Part shown: one piece after another, positions 7,798 to 16,807 of the stretch | Layout: each line of letters opens with the position of its first letter | Position numbering within the stretch: the stretch's first letter is position 1 | Source: Phycisphaerae bacterium | GTDB lineage: Bacteria > Planctomycetota > Phycisphaerae > Phycisphaerales > SM1A02 | DNA length: 29,122 nucleotides | Assembly: GCA_002690755.1 (NCBI GenBank) | Contig: NZFT01000113.1 | Span: 31,439 to 60,560 of the forward strand | Reading direction: 5' to 3' | Notes under the pieces: generated by a model | Told to the model about the DNA's origin: nothing | What the model saw: only the letters and a program-made list of their open reading frames with translations | The model's database searches: none | Position numbers and translations under genes: made by a program

Positions 7798-8403
7798 ATG
7801 ACCGATCACGCCACCGCGAATCCCGACACGCCCACGGAACCGGATGGATTCGAACGGGACGGGTCCGTGAGCGGCCCGCTCCACCTCCTCGAGTGGGCGG
7901 CCCGGCACCAGGCCGACTTCCAGCCGCCGGTGGGCAACAAGTACCTCTACAGCGGCCGCGACTTCTTCGCGATGGTGATCGGCGGCCCCAACGCCCGCAA
8001 CGACTTCCACAAGGTCGACAGCGAGGAGTTCTTCATCCAGCTCAAGGGCGACATCGTCCTCAAGACCTGGGAGGACGGCAGGATCGTGGACCACCTGATC
8101 CGGGAGGGCGAGACCTTCTTCATCCCCGCGAACGTCCCGCACGCGCCCTGCCGCCCCGCCGACACCCTCGGTCTCGTCGTCGAACGACGTCGTCCCGAAG
8201 GCGAGATCGAGCACCAGATCTTCTATTGCGAGAACTGCGGACACCTCGTTCACGACCAGGCCTTCGACTGCAAGGACATCGTCGTCCACTTCCGCGACGC
8301 GATGGAGGCGTTCTGGGCCGACGATTCCCGCAACCAGTGCGGTGAGTGCGGAACGCGGGTCACCAAGCCCGGGCCGTACGTGATTCCAGACGGGCTCCGT
8401 TGA
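7798..8403 (+). CDS. nbaC: 3-hydroxyanthranilate 3,4-dioxygenase
   Basis: This iron(II) cupin enzyme opens the ring of 3-hydroxyanthranilate with O2, giving 2-amino-3-carboxymuconate 6-semialdehyde. The 201-residue protein has an N-terminal extension of about 20 residues relative to the Cupriavidus enzyme. Iron ligands are visible as His71, Glu77 (DFHKVDSEEFF) and His115 (NVPHAP), and substrate-binding arginines as Arg67 and Arg119. The C-terminal rubredoxin-like second metal site is intact, with CENC at 144-147 and CGEC at 181-184, as in the homodimeric bacterial type. The gene stands alone on the plus strand; its pathway partners begin at 22504. It converges on the NRPS gene, with 39 bases between the two stops. 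Confidence 0.96.
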   Translation: MTDHATANPDTPTEPDGFERDGSVSGPLHLLEWAARHQADFQPPVGNKYLYSGRDFFAMVIGGPNARNDFHKVDSEEFFIQLKGDIVLKTWEDGRIVDHLIREGETFFIPANVPHAPCRPADTLGLVVERRRPEGEIEHQIFYCENCGHLVHDQAFDCKDIVVHFRDAMEAFWADDSRNQCGECGTRVTKPGPYVIPDGLR

Positions 8404-8414
8404 TCGGACCGGAG

Positions 8415-8442
8415 GCCCGCCCTCGAATCGAGAAGCGCGGGC
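8415..8442. terminator. Hairpin between convergent dioxygenase and NRPS genes
   Basis: Outer arms GCCCGC (8415-8420) and GCGGGC (8437-8442) enclose an inner perfect repeat CTCGA/TCGAG (8422-8426 and 8428-8432). It fills most of the 39-base gap between two converging stop codons, as a bidirectional terminator would. There is no T-tract on either strand, so it is not a textbook intrinsic terminator. Confidence 0.5.
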
Positions 8443-11400
8443 TCAGAGTCCGGCGCGTCCGGCCTGGACGATACGGCTGACCGTGGTGCCGAGATCGATC
8501 GCGCCCACCCGGAACACCTCGAGGTGGTTCCCGGGAAGTTCCGTGATGCGTACGTCCGACGCGAGCGTCGACCACCCGAGCGTCCCCTCGCTCGCGAAGT
8601 TCGCGAAGTCGGTCTCGCGGGTCTTCAGCAGATGCACGGGGTGATCGAGCGGAACCGGAGCGTAGTTGCGCATCGCCTCGAAGCTGCCGGCGATCACGTC
8701 GCGGAGATGCTTCATCGACCGGGAACGCTTGAGGCCCATCGCATCGGCGATGGCCTTCGGGAAGACGTGCTCCATGCGGAGTTTCCAGTCCTTCGGAATC
8801 TTGATCTTCCTGGTGCGAGGCTCGAAGCGATCGAGACTCGCCGGCACGGCATCGATCACCACGACGACCGGATCGACCCCCCGTTCCTTCAGCTTTCTCG
8901 CCATCTCGAACGCGATGAAGGCACCGAAGGAGTAACCGAGCAACACCGGATTCTGCGGCACGTGGTCCGCGGCGGCTGCCAGGAACCGGTCGACGAGTTC
9001 CTCCACCCGTCGGGCGGGTTTCGATTCGCCGCTGATGCCGGGATAGGGAAGTCCCCACACCGGACACCAGTTCGGCATCGTGTCGAGTATGGAGTTGAAG
9101 CTGAAGACGGTTCCGCCCACCCCGGGAATGCAGAAGACCGAGGCGCGACACGATGTGGATCCTCGTCTCAGCGCGACGATCGGTTCCGACTCGCGCTTCA
9201 GATCCTCTCCGATCCGCTTCGCGATTCCGACGACCGAGGAATCCTGCAGCACGTCACCGACGTCCACCGGTCGACTCAGAACCTTCTCGAGCTCGAGGGA
9301 CAGTCGCAGCAGATCGAGCGAGTCGAATCCCTGCGTTCGCAGCGGGCGACGGGCATCGACCTTATGAGGTGCGATCATTCCGGATGCCACCTCGACGATG
9401 ATCGCCTCGATCTTCGAACCGGAGGGTGCGTCCACGAGCGTCGGCTCGTCGACGCGACTCGCGAGGATCGACGACGTCGCCTGCCGGTCGGGTTTTCCGT
9501 TCTTGGTGACCGGGATCTCTTCGATCAGCACGATCCGGGAGGGAATCTCCCATTCGGGGAGCCGGGAGGACAGGGCGTCGCGGACCGCCACCTCGTCGAA
9601 CTCGGAGCGATCGAGGGCGACGACCGCGGTTCCGATCATCGACCTTTCCCCCATCCGCATCACACAGGTCGATGCATCCTCGATTCCAGGTACGTTTCTG
9701 AACGCCTGGTCGATCGCCGACAGTTCGACCCGGTGCCCCGAGATCTTGACCTGCGAATCCCGCCGACCGATGAACCGCAGCCGTCCGTCGGTCGACCACG
9801 CGGCGAGATCGCCGGTCCGGTAGCGGATCTCGCCCTCGCTCCGGGCGACGAAGCCGCCCGTGGCCCGCGGCACTCCGACGTCGTCGAGGTATCCGAGCCC
9901 GACGCCGGCACCGGAGGCGACGATCTCACCGATCCGTCCGGGGGGCACCAGTCGGCCCCGGTCGTCCACGATGTCGATGTCGGTTCCGCGGATCGGACGT
10001 CCCACCGGTACGAATTCATCCCGGAAGACGGACCCCGCGGGTATCACCTCGCAGGCCGTGAACACGGTGTTCTCGGTGGGACCGTAGCCGTTCACCAGCA
10101 TGGTGCCGGTGAAACGCTCCTGAAGCCGCGCGACGTGCCTCGGCGAAACCACGTCTCCACCGGTCATCACGGTGTTCATCCCCTGGAAGAACCGGGGGAT
10201 CGAGTCGATGCAGGTGTTGAAGAGCGCGCTGGTCAGCCAGCACCGGTCGAATTCGACCCGCCGTTTGAAGTCGGCCAGTCCACCGAGATCCGCGGAAAGT
10301 CCGGTCCAGCAGCAGACCGTCGCTCCATTGAGAAGCGGCCCCCAGATCTCGATCGTCGAGGCGTCGAACGCGAGCGGCGCGGCATGCAGCATGCGGGCGC
10401 CGGGCTCGAGTCGAATGAAGAACGGATCGTCGACCAGTCGAAGGACCGCCCGATGAGGCACGACCACGCAACGTGGCGTTCCCGTGGTGCCCGAGGTGAA
10501 CAGTCCGTACAGCGGGGCCGAAACGTCCCTTGCGACGTGTCGCGCCGGGGCGTCGCCGGGCACCGCCTCGCGGGATTCCGGATCGACGCATCGCCCCTTC
10601 AATTCGAGTTGTTCGGCGAACCCGGGGGAACCGACGCCGAATCGGCTCCTGGACCTTCTCATCTGATTCACCCGGACCGACCGCGGCAGGTCCAGATCGA
10701 TGGGAACGAACCAGCCCCCCGCCTTCACGATTCCCAGCAGTCCGGCGATGGTGGGGATCCCCCGCGTTGACTCGATCACCACCGGATCACCGGGTTGCAC
10801 GCCGACGGAAAGCAGGCCGGCCGCGACCTCGTCGCTCCAGTGGTCGAGCTCCCGATAGGAGACCTCCGAGGTGCCGTCGGTGACGGCGACCCTCGTGCCA
10901 TGCTCGCGAACGACCTTCGCGAATCGCGTCGGTACGTCGGCGTCCTTGGACACCCACGCGTCGCCCTTCGAGAATTCCGCGAGTCGTGATCGCATCCCGG
11001 GGGTGAGATGATCGATGTCATCGACGCGATTCGAATCCCGATAGAGCATGACCGAAGACAGGATCTGATCGATGAGGTGACTCCAGCGTTCGAGCATCGA
11101 CGATGCCGATTCACCCTGCAGGAATCCCTGTTCCGCGGAGATGCCCAGCGTCCCCAACCCCTCGTTCGTGGGGAGGACCGCGGAACACTGAAAAGCGCTC
11201 CGGGGCATCGGAATCCATTCGACGGACGATCCATCGCTGGAAATCCGACGGAGATCGTCGATGGTGAGCACGCCGTCGAACGGCGCGCGGGAGTGATCGT
11301 CCTCGCCGTGGAGACCGGAGATGATCTCGCTCATCGAGGCGTTCCGGTGAATGATGCCCTCGCGAATCTGATCTCGGACCTGATCCACGAGCGAGACCAC

Positions 11401-14400
11401 CAACGCATCCTTCAATCGGACCACCACCGGAAGGACGCTCGCCGCGATGCCCTGGCCGGAACTGGTCGCGAAAGGCACCCCCAGCACCACCGTGTCCTTT
11501 TCAAGACTTCTCCCGACCGCGATCGCCCAGGCGACCGTCGCGACCGCGACCCGCCCGTGGGCGTGGTCACGCTGGTATTGGACGAGTCGATCGTTCATCG
11601 ACGAGTCGACCGCCATCGACGCGGATTCGAGCATCGCCGCGCGTCGATCCCGTTCCGGCGGCTGGGGGAGCCGCTGCCCCCCGAGACTCGACTCGAGACG
11701 GTTCACCCACCACTGGACCGAACCGGGATCGGATCGCTCGTCGACTTCCACCGGCTCCGAATCGGGAAGCCGCGCCGCCCGGGATTCCTCGGGAAGAAGA
11801 AGCCAGTCGATCATCTCACGGGCCAGCACTCCATCGGCCGCGATGTGATGCACGATCAAGATCAGCGTGGTTCCACCGTCCGGCGACGGCCACGCCACAC
11901 CTCGAATCGGCGCCTGGAGTTCAAGATCCATCGGGTGGATCACGAGCGATTGAACGACTTCCGGCCCCGGATCCGAATCGAAGAAGTGGATGTCGACCTT
12001 CGGCGCGGTGTCCGCCGAAACGGTTCGGACCCCCTTGCTCGGAGACCAGCGGTTCCGCAACGTCGGCCAGGAGCGCACCGCGATCTCGATGTCGTCGCGA
12101 ATCAACTCGCGATCGAACGGACGGCTCCGCTGGATCCGCCAGGCGAGATGGAAGATCCCGGGATCGGACATCGCCTCCTTGGCGAGAATGTCTCGAACGA
12201 TCGGCGCCAACGGACGCCATTCCGAAGCGGACCCCGCATCCGAAGCTGGCGACCCCGCGTCGTTGCGTTGATCGGGCGGGGTCATGCCTCGGGCCGATGC
12301 CGAGCTCCGATCCGGATCGCCGAACCGCCGGACGTCCGCGAGGACGTCCTCCGCGGTCTTCTCCAGAAGCCCGGTGACGGAAACAGCGAGTTCGAACCGT
12401 CGCTGGAGGATCGACTGCAGGCGAATGGCACCGAGACTGTCGATCCCCGCATTGCCGAGCGTCTGGTTCGCACCACATCTCAGATCCGAGATCTCGGGAA
12501 CCAACGCGTGCAGTTCGGCCATCACTTCGAGATCGCGTTCGGAGAATTCGGCATGGTCTCGATGCGTGACATCGGAGACCGGAAGTTCCCGGAGTCGCGC
12601 GCGATCCACTTTCCCGTTCGCGCTGCGTGGGATCACCCCGAGCGGGGTCAGATCCCTGGGAATCATCCAATCCGGAAGCTCGAGCGACAGGGCCTCGGTC
12701 ACCATCACCGCCGAAATCGACTGGTCCGCGACGTAGAAACCTCGAAGCGAGACGCCATCCGCGCCCTTCACCGCCACGACGGCGGCATCCTCGACCCCCG
12801 GAACGCCGGCGATCCCCACTTCGATCTCCCGCGGCTCGACCCGGAATCCCGACACCTTCACCTGATCGTCGTCACGGCCTTGAAAACTGATTCCGTCCTC
12901 GACCCGGCCGACATCGCCCGTCCGGTACCAGCGGCCGTCGGCCCGATCCTCGAATCCGCCTTGCCCGTCCTCCAGATAGCCGATTCCGACCGCGACGCCG
13001 CCGATCACGATTTCGCCGGATCGTCCGAGCGGAACGAGCTCGCCGGAGGCATCCTCGATTCGAATCACCACCCCGTCGATCGGATGTCCGATTCCGGGAA
13101 GGTCCGACCACGCCTCCGGATCACGACCGAGATCGACGCTCGTCGCGACATGCGTCTCGGTCGGGCCGTACTGGTTGACCAGGTTGAACGGACGACCTCT
13201 GCAGGCCTTCCTCATTCCGTCGTCGATCCGCAGCGCCTCGCCCGCGCAGACGATCTCCTCCAGAGCGCTCGGCGTTCCGGAATTCGCGAAGACCGCGCGG
13301 GCCAGCAGCGGCGGAAGATAGACGCGGCTGATTCGTCGGTCCTCGAGGAATGCGGCGAATTCGGCCGGATCCCGTCGTACCGCCGTGGGAACCGGTACCA
13401 GGGTCTCGCCCCGCGACCAGGTCGAGAAGATCTCCTGGAGGGACACGTCGAATCCGACGGAAGCGAACTGCGTGCATCGTCCACTTCCCGTCTTCGGAGC
13501 GCGGCGGACTTCATAATCGACGAGATTGGCGAGCGTCGCGTGCGAGACGAGCACGCCCTTCGGTTCACCGGTCGAACCGCTGGTGAACAGGAGGTATGCG
13601 GGTTCTTCGCCGGTGATCGCGGCGACCTCGCAGGGATCTCCGTGATCCGAAATCGATTCATCGGATCGATCGGGATGAACGACGCTCACCCCGTCGGTCT
13701 CGAGGAAGCCGGGGACCGGCGCATTCCTGGGAAGAACGATCGTCTTCGCGCCGGCGAGTCGAAGCATCTGCCGGAGTCGATGCGCCGGCGTGGACGGAGG
13801 CATCGGCATCGCGACGCCGCCGATCCTCATGGCGGCGAGCACCGCGATCGACAGTTCGACGCTCGATTCGAGAAGAATCCCCACCGGCCGCCCGCGTTCG
13901 GCGCCCGCGTCCTGAAGTCGGCGTCCCAGCCCTCTGGACATCCGGGAAAGCATCGAATGATCGACGGACCTGTCGCCATTCGCGGATTCGATCGCCACGT
14001 TCTCCGGGGAACGGTTCGCGACTTCCTCGACGATCTCGACGACGTTGCGAGGCCGCCGTTCCCCCACCGGAACCTCGGACCGCAACTCGGAGACCGAAGA
14101 CGATCGATCCACTCCCGAAATCGCGTGACGCTGGATTCGATCGATCAGATTCTCGATGATCTCGGTCGCGAGCTTCGCTCCGCCGTGCCGCTCCTGCACC
14201 TGGCAGGTGACCTCTATCTCCGAGTCCGACCATCTGGTCATCACGAGGATGGGGAACGCCGTGGCACCGCTGAACAGCGGGGCCCAGCTCGATTCGTCGG
14301 CACCGGATCGCTCCATGATCCCCATGCACGCATCGAGCCACGGAGCCCGCGAAGCGTTCTTCGTTCGCGGTACCGTGTCGATGATCTTCAGGAACGGAAG

Positions 14401-15666
14401 ATTTCGATGACGCCGGGTCTCCCACAACGCGTTCGAAGCGGCCTTGCAGTCGTCGTTCCTTCCGAGCACCACCGGAAGGGTGTTGAGGAACATCCCCACC
14501 GTCCGCGAGACGAGCGGATGGTCCCGCAGCGACATCGGCGTGGCGATCGAGACTCGGTCGTCGCGCGCGAGGTCGAGTTCGAAGAGCGTCTCCTTGAACG
14601 CATTGACCGCGACGCCGCTTCGGGTGTCGCCTTCGATCTTGAGTCGTCGATCGATTCGAGTGGTCATCTCCCGTGGAATTCGCGCCGTGACTTCGCGGGA
14701 TCGGGTGGAGCTTCGCGGGATCGAATCCACCACGGGAAGATCCAGCTCCACCGGAACGTCTACGAGCCGTTCCTGCCACCATTCGACATCACCGTCCTTC
14801 GAATCCGAGCGTCGTTCAGACCATTCGATGAACGATCGATCCTCCGCCCCGGGCATGGATCCCCCGATCGCCTCGCGAAGATCATCGACGATGATCCCAA
14901 GCGACTGGTCGTCGACCGCGACATGGTGGAAGACCAGGACCAGTGAATCAAGTCCGCCGTCGCGGGTGAAGGCGACGGGTCGCATCATGATCGAGCCCTC
15001 GACCCGCGGTGGCTCGATCGATTCCAGGTCGAGGAGCGTCTGGAGTTCGTCCCCCTCGCCGTCGATCTTCGGTCGGATGACGAGGCCGGACGTCATCGGG
15101 GTGGGATGCACCCGCTGGACGAACGACAAGTCCTTGCCGGAATCCAGCGCGTGCACCGAGGTACGCAACGCGGGATGCACGTCGAGGACCGAGAGACACG
15201 CCCTGTCAAGTCCCGCCCACGTGACGTCGGGAAGAGAATCCAATCGAATCCCGATCAGGTACTCACGACCCTTGGGATTCACGCGTTCCGCGATCCATTG
15301 TTCGATTTGAGCGGCGGAGGCCGCGGACTCCGACGACGACGCCGCGGCATCCGAATCCATCCCCGACGAGATGGCCCCTTCGTCCTCGTCGTCCGCTCGT
15401 CGAATGCAGGCCACGAGCGATTGAAACGTCACCGGCTCCGTGACCTTGTCCAGATCGAGAACGAGGGAATGGGACCGATGGAGTCGGACCTGGATGTCGA
15501 TGAGGTCGAGGCTCGTGCCGGTGGCACGTTTGAAGTCCGGCTCCGTTTCCGGATCGGTCCCGAGAACCGTCGACCAGGTCGCGGTGAGCGCAGCGGTGAC
15601 CGCTTCGATCTCGGTCGCACGATCGCCGTCGACGTGCTCTTCCGCATTGGAGTTTGGTGAATCCAC
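8443..15666 (-). CDS. Nonribosomal peptide synthetase, T-C-A-T-C-A-T-TE
   Basis: This is a 2407-residue multimodular NRPS starting at GTG 15666. Domains in order: carrier T0 (about 20-90, Ser52 in ATGTSLDLI); condensation C1 (about 130-520, HHVAVDD at 247-253, GMFLNTLPV); adenylation A1 (about 545-1030, LFTSGSTGEPKG at 693-704, NQYGPTE, YRTGD, NGKVDR); carrier T1 (Ser1077 in GIDSLG); C2 (about 1150-1540, HHIAADG at 1273-1279); A2 (about 1575-2065, FTSGTTGTPRC, NGYGPTE, YRTGD, NGKPDR); carrier T2 (Ser2116); thioesterase (GYSFG with Ser2246, Asp2272, His2381). My reading of the specificity residues is DVQYVAQVAK for A1, closest to proline codes I recall, and DAIWMGGVFK for A2, close to valine (DAFWIGGTFK). 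T0 has no adenylation domain, so its acyl unit must come from another protein. The predicted product is a small peptide or acyl-dipeptide released by the thioesterase. No phosphopantetheinyl transferase is encoded in the window. Confidence 0.95.
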   Translation of the reverse strand: MDSPNSNAEEHVDGDRATEIEAVTAALTATWSTVLGTDPETEPDFKRATGTSLDLIDIQVRLHRSHSLVLDLDKVTEPVTFQSLVACIRRADDEDEGAISSGMDSDAAASSSESAASAAQIEQWIAERVNPKGREYLIGIRLDSLPDVTWAGLDRACLSVLDVHPALRTSVHALDSGKDLSFVQRVHPTPMTSGLVIRPKIDGEGDELQTLLDLESIEPPRVEGSIMMRPVAFTRDGGLDSLVLVFHHVAVDDQSLGIIVDDLREAIGGSMPGAEDRSFIEWSERRSDSKDGDVEWWQERLVDVPVELDLPVVDSIPRSSTRSREVTARIPREMTTRIDRRLKIEGDTRSGVAVNAFKETLFELDLARDDRVSIATPMSLRDHPLVSRTVGMFLNTLPVVLGRNDDCKAASNALWETRRHRNLPFLKIIDTVPRTKNASRAPWLDACMGIMERSGADESSWAPLFSGATAFPILVMTRWSDSEIEVTCQVQERHGGAKLATEIIENLIDRIQRHAISGVDRSSSVSELRSEVPVGERRPRNVVEIVEEVANRSPENVAIESANGDRSVDHSMLSRMSRGLGRRLQDAGAERGRPVGILLESSVELSIAVLAAMRIGGVAMPMPPSTPAHRLRQMLRLAGAKTIVLPRNAPVPGFLETDGVSVVHPDRSDESISDHGDPCEVAAITGEEPAYLLFTSGSTGEPKGVLVSHATLANLVDYEVRRAPKTGSGRCTQFASVGFDVSLQEIFSTWSRGETLVPVPTAVRRDPAEFAAFLEDRRISRVYLPPLLARAVFANSGTPSALEEIVCAGEALRIDDGMRKACRGRPFNLVNQYGPTETHVATSVDLGRDPEAWSDLPGIGHPIDGVVIRIEDASGELVPLGRSGEIVIGGVAVGIGYLEDGQGGFEDRADGRWYRTGDVGRVEDGISFQGRDDDQVKVSGFRVEPREIEVGIAGVPGVEDAAVVAVKGADGVSLRGFYVADQSISAVMVTEALSLELPDWMIPRDLTPLGVIPRSANGKVDRARLRELPVSDVTHRDHAEFSERDLEVMAELHALVPEISDLRCGANQTLGNAGIDSLGAIRLQSILQRRFELAVSVTGLLEKTAEDVLADVRRFGDPDRSSASARGMTPPDQRNDAGSPASDAGSASEWRPLAPIVRDILAKEAMSDPGIFHLAWRIQRSRPFDRELIRDDIEIAVRSWPTLRNRWSPSKGVRTVSADTAPKVDIHFFDSDPGPEVVQSLVIHPMDLELQAPIRGVAWPSPDGGTTLILIVHHIAADGVLAREMIDWLLLPEESRAARLPDSEPVEVDERSDPGSVQWWVNRLESSLGGQRLPQPPERDRRAAMLESASMAVDSSMNDRLVQYQRDHAHGRVAVATVAWAIAVGRSLEKDTVVLGVPFATSSGQGIAASVLPVVVRLKDALVVSLVDQVRDQIREGIIHRNASMSEIISGLHGEDDHSRAPFDGVLTIDDLRRISSDGSSVEWIPMPRSAFQCSAVLPTNEGLGTLGISAEQGFLQGESASSMLERWSHLIDQILSSVMLYRDSNRVDDIDHLTPGMRSRLAEFSKGDAWVSKDADVPTRFAKVVREHGTRVAVTDGTSEVSYRELDHWSDEVAAGLLSVGVQPGDPVVIESTRGIPTIAGLLGIVKAGGWFVPIDLDLPRSVRVNQMRRSRSRFGVGSPGFAEQLELKGRCVDPESREAVPGDAPARHVARDVSAPLYGLFTSGTTGTPRCVVVPHRAVLRLVDDPFFIRLEPGARMLHAAPLAFDASTIEIWGPLLNGATVCCWTGLSADLGGLADFKRRVEFDRCWLTSALFNTCIDSIPRFFQGMNTVMTGGDVVSPRHVARLQERFTGTMLVNGYGPTENTVFTACEVIPAGSVFRDEFVPVGRPIRGTDIDIVDDRGRLVPPGRIGEIVASGAGVGLGYLDDVGVPRATGGFVARSEGEIRYRTGDLAAWSTDGRLRFIGRRDSQVKISGHRVELSAIDQAFRNVPGIEDASTCVMRMGERSMIGTAVVALDRSEFDEVAVRDALSSRLPEWEIPSRIVLIEEIPVTKNGKPDRQATSSILASRVDEPTLVDAPSGSKIEAIIVEVASGMIAPHKVDARRPLRTQGFDSLDLLRLSLELEKVLSRPVDVGDVLQDSSVVGIAKRIGEDLKRESEPIVALRRGSTSCRASVFCIPGVGGTVFSFNSILDTMPNWCPVWGLPYPGISGESKPARRVEELVDRFLAAAADHVPQNPVLLGYSFGAFIAFEMARKLKERGVDPVVVVIDAVPASLDRFEPRTRKIKIPKDWKLRMEHVFPKAIADAMGLKRSRSMKHLRDVIAGSFEAMRNYAPVPLDHPVHLLKTRETDFANFASEGTLGWSTLASDVRITELPGNHLEVFRVGAIDLGTTVSRIVQAGRAGL

Positions 15667-15976
15667 GACTTCTGGTACCTCGGGACGAACGGCTCAGTTC
15701 CGATTTCGTCCTGACTCTCGCGTCAACGAGGCCGTTCCGCCCGTCCAAGGCATCCGACCATCGCCTCCGACGCCGCGGTGGACGTCGAGGTGACTCAGTT
15801 ACTTCGGCCAGAAGGGGATCCACACCGACCTCAACTCTTCGATTTGAAAGGAGACCGCCCGCGGAAGATCCCTAGTGTCCGATAACGGCCTCATCCGAAC
15901 TCAGGGCGTCGAGGCCGCCGTGGATTCGAGCAGATCCTCGAATTCACCCGGGACCCGGAGGCACCGCGAAGGATGT
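15667..15976. other. 310-base gap between the NRPS gene and the NRPS remnant
   Basis: No convincing gene is present. In an ordinary synthetase the adenylation end at 16034-16051 and the T0 carrier would be joined by a few dozen residues; here a stop codon and about 310 bases separate them. The gap must hold the promoter or leader of the NRPS gene if it is transcribed separately. I see only a weak purine-rich stretch (GAGG) 12-15 bases before the GTG, and a hairpin at 15923-15945. Confidence 0.5.
15923..15945 (-). terminator. Possible hairpin after the NRPS remnant
   Basis: On the plus strand GATTCGAG is followed by six bases and then CTCGAATTC, an eight-base-pair stem with one bulge. It lies 31-54 bases beyond the remnant's stop codon on the minus strand. 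There is no T-tract. Confidence 0.3.
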
Positions 15977-16807
15977 TCAGGAAGAGGATTGAATCGGGGC
16001 CGCATCCGATTGGAAGCGATTCGAGGCAGCGACGCGATCGATCTTGCCATTGCCGCTCAGCGGGATCGAATCCACGATCCGCAGATGCTGAGGCACCAAC
16101 CATGAAGGAAGTCGGTCCGCCAATTCACGACGAATGAACGCCGGCTCGAGACCATCCTCGGCTTCGACGGGTTCCGCATGGCAAATCACCTCGTCACCCT
16201 CGTGAACCGCGATTGCGTCGGGATGGATCCTCGCCGATTCACGCACTGGTGCGGTCAGTGATCTGGGCATCTCCGAAGAGACACCGCCTTCGGGGTCCAG
16301 ACCGAGGGGATCCCCGATGTCCGGGCAGTGCGACTCGACCACTTCGATGAGCACCGTCGGGCTGTCCGGCTTTTCCGGAGCCTCGTCCGAAGACTCGCCG
16401 GACGCCTCCCGCGCGAGGGAGACCATCGCATCGAAGTTGATCGGGTATTCAAGCGAGTCGAGATCGAGAAGGATCCAGCGCTGCTGGTAGAGCCGGAGCT
16501 GGAATTCCATGAGCAGAAGACTCGAGCCACCAGCTCGCATGAAATCGGGGTCGTCGTCCGGATCAACACCGAGGAGATCCATCGGAATCGATCCCAGAAC
16601 ACCGACGACGCCTTCTTTCCCACTCGGTTTTCGGGTCTTCCGACATGCACGTAGGCCACTGCCTTCAGGTCTCTCCCACGCGAGCCTGCACCTCGGTCAC
16701 CGCCGTCCTCAAGAGAGACGTCGAGGCCCATGCCGAAGCTGTGTCGCATTTCTTTCAGCACCGCGAGATTGACAGAATCCACCAGCGTGACCACGGCAAC
16801 CTCGTGC
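15977..16807 (-). pseudogene. Decayed NRPS remnant: A-domain tail, carrier, gutted A domain
   Basis: Read on the minus strand, three NRPS pieces are visible. First, in one frame, AVVTLVD (about 16800) and LKAVAYVHV (about 16650) resemble the end of an adenylation domain. After a frame change near 16630-16650 comes RKPSGKEGVVGV, like an A10 lysine and linker. Second, an intact-looking carrier reads DPDFMRAGGSSLLLMEF, with its serine codon at 16520-16522. It aligns well with T0 of the neighbouring synthetase (EPDFKRATGTSLDLIDI). Third, an adenylation domain starts (ARIHPDAIAVHEGDEV) and jumps within about 15 residues to its own end (DRLPSWLVPQHLRIVDSIP, NGKIDR at 16034-16051), missing some 400 residues including all ATP-binding cores. 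The open frame 15977-16582 could still make a 201-residue protein. An actively used stand-alone carrier is the alternative. Confidence 0.7.

Noticed and set aside
11008..14946. Plus-strand open frame of 1312 codons
   Set aside because: It lies wholly antisense to the NRPS gene. Its product is rich in Arg, His and Asp with no domain motifs, as expected for the shadow of a GC-rich coding strand, while the minus-strand frame has many intact NRPS motifs.
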